64,000 nt of DNA from Planococcus citri (lineage: Eukaryota; Arthropoda; Insecta; Hemiptera; Pseudococcidae), in contig NC_088680.1 of the NCBI RefSeq assembly GCF_950023065.1, positions 9,908,559 to 9,972,558 on the forward strand. The letters run 5' to 3'. The number at the start of each line of letters is the position of its first letter. The stretch's first letter is position 1. Shown here in pieces: positions 58,010 to 64,000 of the stretch. Below the pieces are notes generated by a model that saw only the letters and a program-made list of their open reading frames with translations, did not search any database and was not told the DNA's origin. A program made the position numbers and the translations under genes.

Positions 58010-60870
58010 AAAAATATGATCGAAATCCAAGAAAATAAAATTAAAAACTGTGAGTGAATTGAAAATTCTAAAGTTTAGATGAAAAAACACAAGGTTAAAT
58101 TATCGATGAATTGAAAAATAAAATCGAAAAATGAAAGTAAAACAGAAACTCGAGAACAAAATTGAAAACTAGGTGACTGAAAATGAAATCGATAACACTG
58201 AGAATTGAGTTCAATTCTGAAAACAAGATTGAAAATGCTAAATATGTACCTACCTTCCTACCTACTTGATCAGACACGAAGAATAAAATTAAAATCTCTA
58301 AAAATGAAATCAAAAACTGAAAATAAAATTGAAAAGTGGAAAAAAAGATTAAAACTCTCGAAATGAAATCGAAATCACGAATAATTAACTTGAAAATTTA
58401 AAACTAAATTAAATTGAAAACTCCAAAATAAATAATGAATCAAAAACTCTGAAAATCAAATTAGATCATGAAATCGACGAAAATAATTTTGAAAACTCTG
58501 AAAATTCAATCAAAACTAAAACCATATCCTCTGTTAATGAAATCAAAAACTGAAAATAAAATTTAAAACTGGGAAACATGGAATCGAGAATTCCAAAATT
58601 TGAATGCAAAACTCTAAAAATAATGTGAAAATTTCCAAAAATAAAATCAAAAACTGAAAACGAAATCAGAAGCTGTAAAAATCAACTCAGGAAATGAAAA
58701 TTAAATGAGAAACTGAGAATAAAAAACTATGAAAATAAAATCAAAAACTACACATGTAATTGAAAACATGATGAAATGTGCATAAAATCATAAATTAAAC
58801 TGAATAAAAAGTGTAAGAAATTTTTAAAAAAACTGAAAAATTTCAAATAAGATGAAAAACATGAAATTTTGCTAATCAAATCAAGGAAGGAAAACGAAAT
58901 GAAAAACTAAAAATCAAAAATGAAATGGAAAACTGAAAATGAAACTGAAATTGAAACTTGATAAATTTTGAAAATATAATTAAAAACTGCAAATTGAATT
59001 GAAAATTCCGAACATTGGATTGGAACAAAAAAATATGAAATATCATAAAGAAGCAAATTTGAAAACTCTAAAACCAAAATGTAACATTCCGAAAATACAA
59101 AAGTGGAAATTTCCGAAAATTAAATCAAACAAGATAAAAATCAACAACTTGTATAACGAAATCAAGAAATAAAAACGAAATGAAAAAAATGAAAAAGCAA
59201 AAATGAAATGAAAAACTGAGAATGAAACCGAAAAATATACCCAAAGACTGAGACAAAAACGAAAAACTAGAATTGAAATCAAAATCTGAAAATAAACTTT
59301 GAAACTAAATAAAAAATAAAAAATGTAGAATGAAATTGAAAATTCTAAAAATTGGATCAAAAATTGAAAATAAAATCGAAAACTCCAAAAATACCTAAAT
59401 AATATCTGAAAATATTTTTTTTTTTTTTAATATATTGTTTGAATCCAAAATTGAAAACATAATAGAAAACCGGAATAAAAATTAGAAAACTGAAAATAGA
59501 ATAATTGAAAACTCTGATATTTAAACTGAAAACTAAAACTGTAATAAGTAGACTCAAATTAATAAAACTGAAACCTACGAGTATGAAACTAAGAATTATA
59601 ATCTTGAATAAAAAACCATAGAATCAGATTGAAAACTATGAAAACTGAAATCAAAAACTGAACTAAAATATGCATCTGTGATATACTACTATGCCGTATG
59701 TGGTATGTTTAGGGCGCGCCCACATGGTAACACTGCGTTGCACTAAGGCAACACTGCGTCATATTCTTGTCAGCTAGCCATACGAGCCAAGCGACGAGAG
59801 TACAGAACAGCAGTAGCGTATCCGAGTGCACGCGGGTATGTTATTCACAGTTAATCGGTTAATGCAGTCATTTAGTATATAAGTTTTACTCTCGAGTGTT
59901 AAGTGATAGTGTTAATTATTCATTTAGTTTTAATTAGTTTACTTACTATTAAGGTCGATGCACTTGCGATTAGGTTTGAGGTGAGTAGGCGAGAAGGATT
60001 GGTGATCTACTCGTCGCCACCACAGTTAGAATACATTATTGGAACGTTATTGGGAATCTCCGTTGAGGGATACCTTATTGCCACCCCCTCACCAATGTGT
60101 GAATGAAACCTCACCGATGAGTGAATGATTAGTTTAAGTATAGTGTCATGTTAACATATCCGAATACATCAACGTGTGTAATTAGATAGCTCATGTAACA
60201 GTGTTGTTAATATCACACTCATTATATATTTCTTCTTGTATGTCTTGTTATTTATGGTGAGTGTGAACATCTGTTAAGAGTGTAAATGCAACTTTTCCTA
60301 CCCACGCCCTAGCCGAGCATGTGAGGTATTCTGGTCAGTATTTATTGGTAATGCAGTAAAGAATATTTCTAGGAAACAACACAACAAGAATTATTGGTAC
60401 CACCCAATCATTACTTTAAGTCATTTTACCCTCTTACACATCTATGCAAATAAAAATCAAAAAATAAAAATAAAATCACAAACTGATAATAAAATTGAAA
60501 ACTAAAAGTGAAATCGAAATTACATAATGAAACTGAAAACTCGAAGTAAAATCACAAACTGATAACGAAATTGAAAACTGAAAAAATGAAGTTGGAAATT
60601 TGAAAAATTAAATCAAAAACTGAAAATAAAATTGCAAATTCTGAATTTAAAATTGAAAACTGAGAATTGAATTAGCAACAAAGGATACTCGTACCTTAAA
60701 TTCAAACAGTGGAAAACAACTGGAAACCCTTACAATTCAATCAAAAATATGAAAGCTTCAAAAGTCAATTTTAAAACTCAAAATATTCGTAAAACAGGAA
60801 GAAAAAATTTAAAAAAACTGAAAATTCTGAAAAAAAACGTTGATGTAGAATGAAAATTTAAAAAAAAAAT
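58010..60870 (+). repeat. Degenerate GAAAACTGAAAATAAAAT array
   Basis: The region consists of loosely repeated ATTGAAAACTGAAAATAAAATC words with frequent changes and no fixed period. It is broken at 59677-60438 by a solo-LTR-like insertion, after which the same pattern resumes. Minus-strand Phe/Leu/Ile/Ser-rich ORFs here (for example 59043-59360) are products of the repeat. Confidence 0.8.
59677..60438 (+). mobile_element. Probable solo LTR, 762 bp
   Basis: The ends are TGTGATATAC and CCTCTTACA (TGT...ACA), flanked by CATC on both sides (59673-59676; 60439-60442), a 4-bp duplication as made by many Gypsy-type integrases. The sequence is sharply different from the low-complexity array on either side. 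TATATAAG at 59876-59883 is a good TATA box about 200 bases from the left end, as expected of an LTR promoter, which suggests plus orientation. No internal retroelement sequence is present, so this would be a solo LTR left by recombination between two LTRs. The 67-codon ORF inside it is incidental. Confidence 0.75.
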
Positions 60871-61395
60871 CTATATTTTTTTTGATTTGTGTGACAACGA
60901 TTTTTTTTGACATTTTTTTATACTGGGCGTGTAGGTATAATTGCCAGGATTGATTTTCTTGAAAAAAGGGCTGTTACACCACCGACATCCCGAAGTTGTT
61001 CTCGTATAGGAGGAATGGGAAGGGGAAGAGGAAGGGGCTCGAGCATGAAAATCGTACGATTGAAATATGTACATATTAATATAATCCTGACGATATAACA
61101 TTATTATTTTGTTCACATATTCACATGAAGTTATAAACCAACATTTTTTTGAGAACCTCCCCTTCAAAAAAAAGTAGCACTTTTGGTGAAATTTAGCACG
61201 TCTCTTTCTCACCAAATAAACCCCGTATTTTGGGGAGGTGCGTTGAAAATTTTTTCTCTTTTCATGTAATAAGGACCTATACATACAATCAGCATTAATT
61301 TGAAAGAATATTTTGAGAATGTTCAAAGATAACTTGCAACCATCTTCTTCAATACTTAAATCTGCAAAATCCATATTAGGATAATTTTGCCTCAT
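60871..61395 (-). CDS. Unexplained 174-codon ORF
   Basis: This is the longest ORF outside a repeat or transposon. The protein is basic and rich in Lys, Ser, Tyr and Cys, begins MRQNYPNMDFADLSIEEDG and ends in a Lys/Ser-rich tail. I see no signal peptide, domain or transmembrane segment and no splice or promoter support. It starts where the GAAAACTG array ends. By a rough stop-codon estimate for DNA of this composition, such length is unlikely but possible by chance. Coding status is doubtful. Confidence 0.15.
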   Translation of the reverse strand: MRQNYPNMDFADLSIEEDGCKLSLNILKIFFQINADCMYRSLLHEKRKNFQRTSPKYGVYLVRKRRAKFHQKCYFFLKGRFSKKCWFITSCEYVNKIIMLYRQDYINMYIFQSYDFHARAPSSSPSHSSYTRTTSGCRWCNSPFFKKINPGNYTYTPSIKKCQKKSLSHKSKKI

Positions 61396-64000
61396 TTGAA
61401 ATCATCGGTTAAAACGACCCATAATCCCCAATCACCATTTGATCAAAATCTTAGACATAATGACCGAAATTTCGCTCAAATTATCTCCTCCTCCCGGCCC
61501 CACTCCCCCCAATCACCCCCTCTGCGCCAAACACGAACTCAAATTCACATTCTCGAGCAAATCCGAGCATTTAAAAAACTTCACTTCGATGCTTTAATGC
61601 TCGTAATAATGTAGGTTATTGAACGATACTAAAATTCTCGATTGGAATATTAATGCCATATTTTTTCTCGTTAATGGTAGCAATAAAGTTTGAATATTTC
61701 AAGGGGTATTATCACAGTTTCCTTATATTTCGCTATAGCTGTGTATAGCCTTTTACATATGGTGTGGAAAAATCTCAATGTACGACGAGTTTTTGTTGAG
61801 TATTTTGGCTCGTTATACAATATTACGCCTCTGCTCATATACTGTACTACGCTGTTTTAGTTTTATTTTTATGTCGATGAGATTCTTCTCCAACTTTTTA
61901 ATAATAAAATTTTTTCATTTCTGGGTATGTTATTTTGGATGGTTGAAGAATTGAAATTATTTCGTCCTGTATGTCGTTTGACTATGTTTTGGCACACATT
62001 TTTTTATGCTTCTTTTATTTACTTAATTTCCTTATTACCTGCGAAGTTGAATAATATGATCTAATGAATGTAAAAAAATATGTTCAAAATGTAAAAAAAA
62101 TACTTGAATGTGTTGAAAATTTAATATTAACTTTGCATGTTTGGGAGAAAAAAAAGACTTTGTTGTAGACCATCTTCTGAAGTAAAAAAAAAGTAAGCAG
62201 AAGTGAGTCATGTATTTTGAAACTTACCCTGGAAATATTTTCTTCCTGCCACATCCCTCTTTCTGGTTCGACCTGTTCTTAATTTTCTGTAAAAAAGAGG
62301 AAAAAAATAAAGAATTAGATAAAGTTACTTCGAAGGGCTAAAAATGATTACAGATATCGAGTTTTCATAAATTCATCATTTATGATAAAAAAGTGCACCG
62401 TTTTGAGAAGTGAATTTATCGTTCTCAAAATGAAGAAATGATCACCAAGTTCTCGCGTATTGTAAAGGGAGATATTAATCGAAATAGAATCGAGTGTAAG
62501 GGGATGAAACGTGTACAAAGATGAGACACAGAAGAAAAAAAGGCGAGCAGGGCAGGAGGAGGCAATCCGATAAATGGTCAAAAATAACGCGGTATTCTCG
62601 CGAACGATAAATAGCCCGAGTTAGACCCATATGCGTATAAGATAGTCTATCAAAGAATGAAAAGGAACTGCGCTGAAAAATGGAGCCCGGTATGTTGAGC
62701 GACAATAAAAATGTCGGATAATGTTGATAAATGAAACCGCGTGTACTATTTGGGTTCTCTGTCTCTTTCTTTATCAGTTGATAGAGTGAGCACCTTCGCT
62801 TACTTCTACGTCTCTTCTATTTTTCCAAATAATAGCGTGACGGTTAAAAGTTATATTTCGAGCGTGCGGTTTCCATTTTTAGATATTCTATGGTTAGCCT
62901 TTTTATTTATACGCTTGTAATCGGCAAACCCCACCGACAGTCCGATATCCACAGCAAAGTGTGAAAATACGCTTTTCAAAATCGTTCACTTGCTTTCGCT
63001 GCTGATGCTGGTAGAATTGATGGCTGACTTTGCTCTCTCATCCGGCCAGGTTTTTATTTCGTTTACATCCACAAAAAATGCGATATTTTTTACATCTTCT
63101 GGATACACGAAACTCATCCCGAATAGTTGAATCATTTCACAGCCACGAACCTTTAATACATCTCGATTCGATGGGTTAATTTTTTATCAACTTTTGTCCT
63201 TCATTTTATCATAAATTATTCTCTCGATATAAGCTTTTCCATGTTACTCTTCTATTTATCTACCAATTAGAATAGCTTCAGCTATGTAAACGTATCATTG
63301 CTGAATTACAAATTTCAATCGACTTTTGGTCTCTTTTACCGTCGTCGTTGACCTCGTTAATTACTCGTGGAAAAAAACCACCACCAAAAGCTGTTTGCTT
63401 TCCAAACTCTCTTCATTAATAATACTCGTAGTTATATCGTTGGTATTAAACGTATAAGGATTTATTTTCCATTCTCATTTCAGGTAGCCCACCGCACGTC
63501 TCACATCTGGTATGCTAAATAAGTACAAAATCTTAATTATTTCGCTCGCCTCTTATAATTCCTTTTTCTCAGATAACAATTTGAATAGCAGTTAAATGAT
63601 TTTAGTAAAAAATTAATTAAAAAATAGTCTCGAATGAAACACGTTCTCCACCACAATGGTACATTTTTCGTATATTTCCGTTCCTACTTTAGACAAATAA
63701 TACCGCCAGAGGTTTTTTTCCACTTTTCTGTATACTTACCTAATGCTCCAAAGGTGTTTTTTTTTGTTTTTTCCAAAGCGTGAAATTTTGCATTTAATTA
63801 CGTTTTAAATCGGTAGGTACTTTTTGTGTAGTCTCGTACAGTAATACTTGAGAGGGAAATTTTATTGTGAGGTTCACTGCTCAGTGGTGCTCTGTCGTGA
63901 GCTTGGGCCACACTTAACTTAGGAATTGACCCAGTTAAAAGTTTTGTGTTGAGAAAGGGCTCGTGAGTTTGTATCTTTGTGCGCGAACCTTTTCATAAAT
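61396..64000. other. Non-coding interval to the right edge
   Basis: Largely non-repetitive DNA with C-rich (61490-61530) and poly-T/poly-A runs. No gene, RNA gene or transposon recognised. Confidence 0.35.

Noticed and set aside
59903..60106. 67-codon ORF with a hydrophobic start, like a secreted peptide
   Set aside because: It lies wholly within the solo-LTR-like sequence just after the TATA box; better explained as LTR sequence.

Overview
The window looks like intergenic or intronic DNA of an arthropod nuclear genome, not a prokaryote or virus. It is AT-rich, has almost no conserved coding sequence, contains intron-like structure with GT/AG borders, and is filled with non-LTR retrotransposons, small DNA transposons, a probable solo LTR and several satellite families. 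The palindrome TAGGTACCTA recurs six times. I associate that motif with sternorrhynchan hemipterans (scale insects, mealybugs, aphids), but the taxonomic guess is only an inference.

0-25 kb: a left-edge reverse transcriptase fragment (1-683, minus) and a copy of a repeat built on GAGCCTCCAG (1337-2425) come first. A 5'-truncated RTE-type element with four in-frame stops follows (7161-9550). A decayed Jockey-like element lies on the minus strand (13645-15265). Next is a full-length RTE-type element with an intact 973-codon endonuclease/reverse-transcriptase ORF (CDS 17258-20179), bounded by an 11-bp target-site duplication. A block of unusual repeats (GTGCC-N6-GGCAC palindromes, then a 261-bp tandem duplication with internal inverted repeats) lies directly upstream of a small predicted spliced gene (22752-23526), whose 3' side carries a tandem series of exon-like cassettes.

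25-57 kb: satellite country. It includes a ~290-bp satellite with a dimeric 579-bp higher-order period (26.2-27.8 kb), a ~280-bp family (S1) with a nearly invariant GGCGGGTTCTGCGCC core (12 copies, both strands, 30.3-51.2 kb), an AAAGACAAAA simple array, a 34-bp TTCGCGAA/GATTC satellite (33.2-33.5 and 38.7-41.4 kb), a ~410-bp family (S2, 45.2-49.3 kb) and a 289-bp array (53.0-54.4 kb). Several transposons sit in or beside these arrays with recognisable ends: a 467-bp hAT MITE with an 8-bp TSD, a 592-bp TIR element carrying a tRNA-like segment, a 1.23-kb long-inverted-repeat element, and a 1,863-bp element whose removal restores an S2 unit of 412 bp.

57-64 kb: a degenerate GAAAACTGAAAAT array is split by a 762-bp sequence with TGT...ACA ends, a TATA box and a 4-bp TSD, read as a solo LTR. 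The rest holds no recognisable gene; one unexplained 174-codon ORF lies at 60871-61395 (minus).

Apart from the RTE protein and the small predicted gene I see no convincing protein-coding gene. All statements are from reading the sequence by eye; no searches were run.
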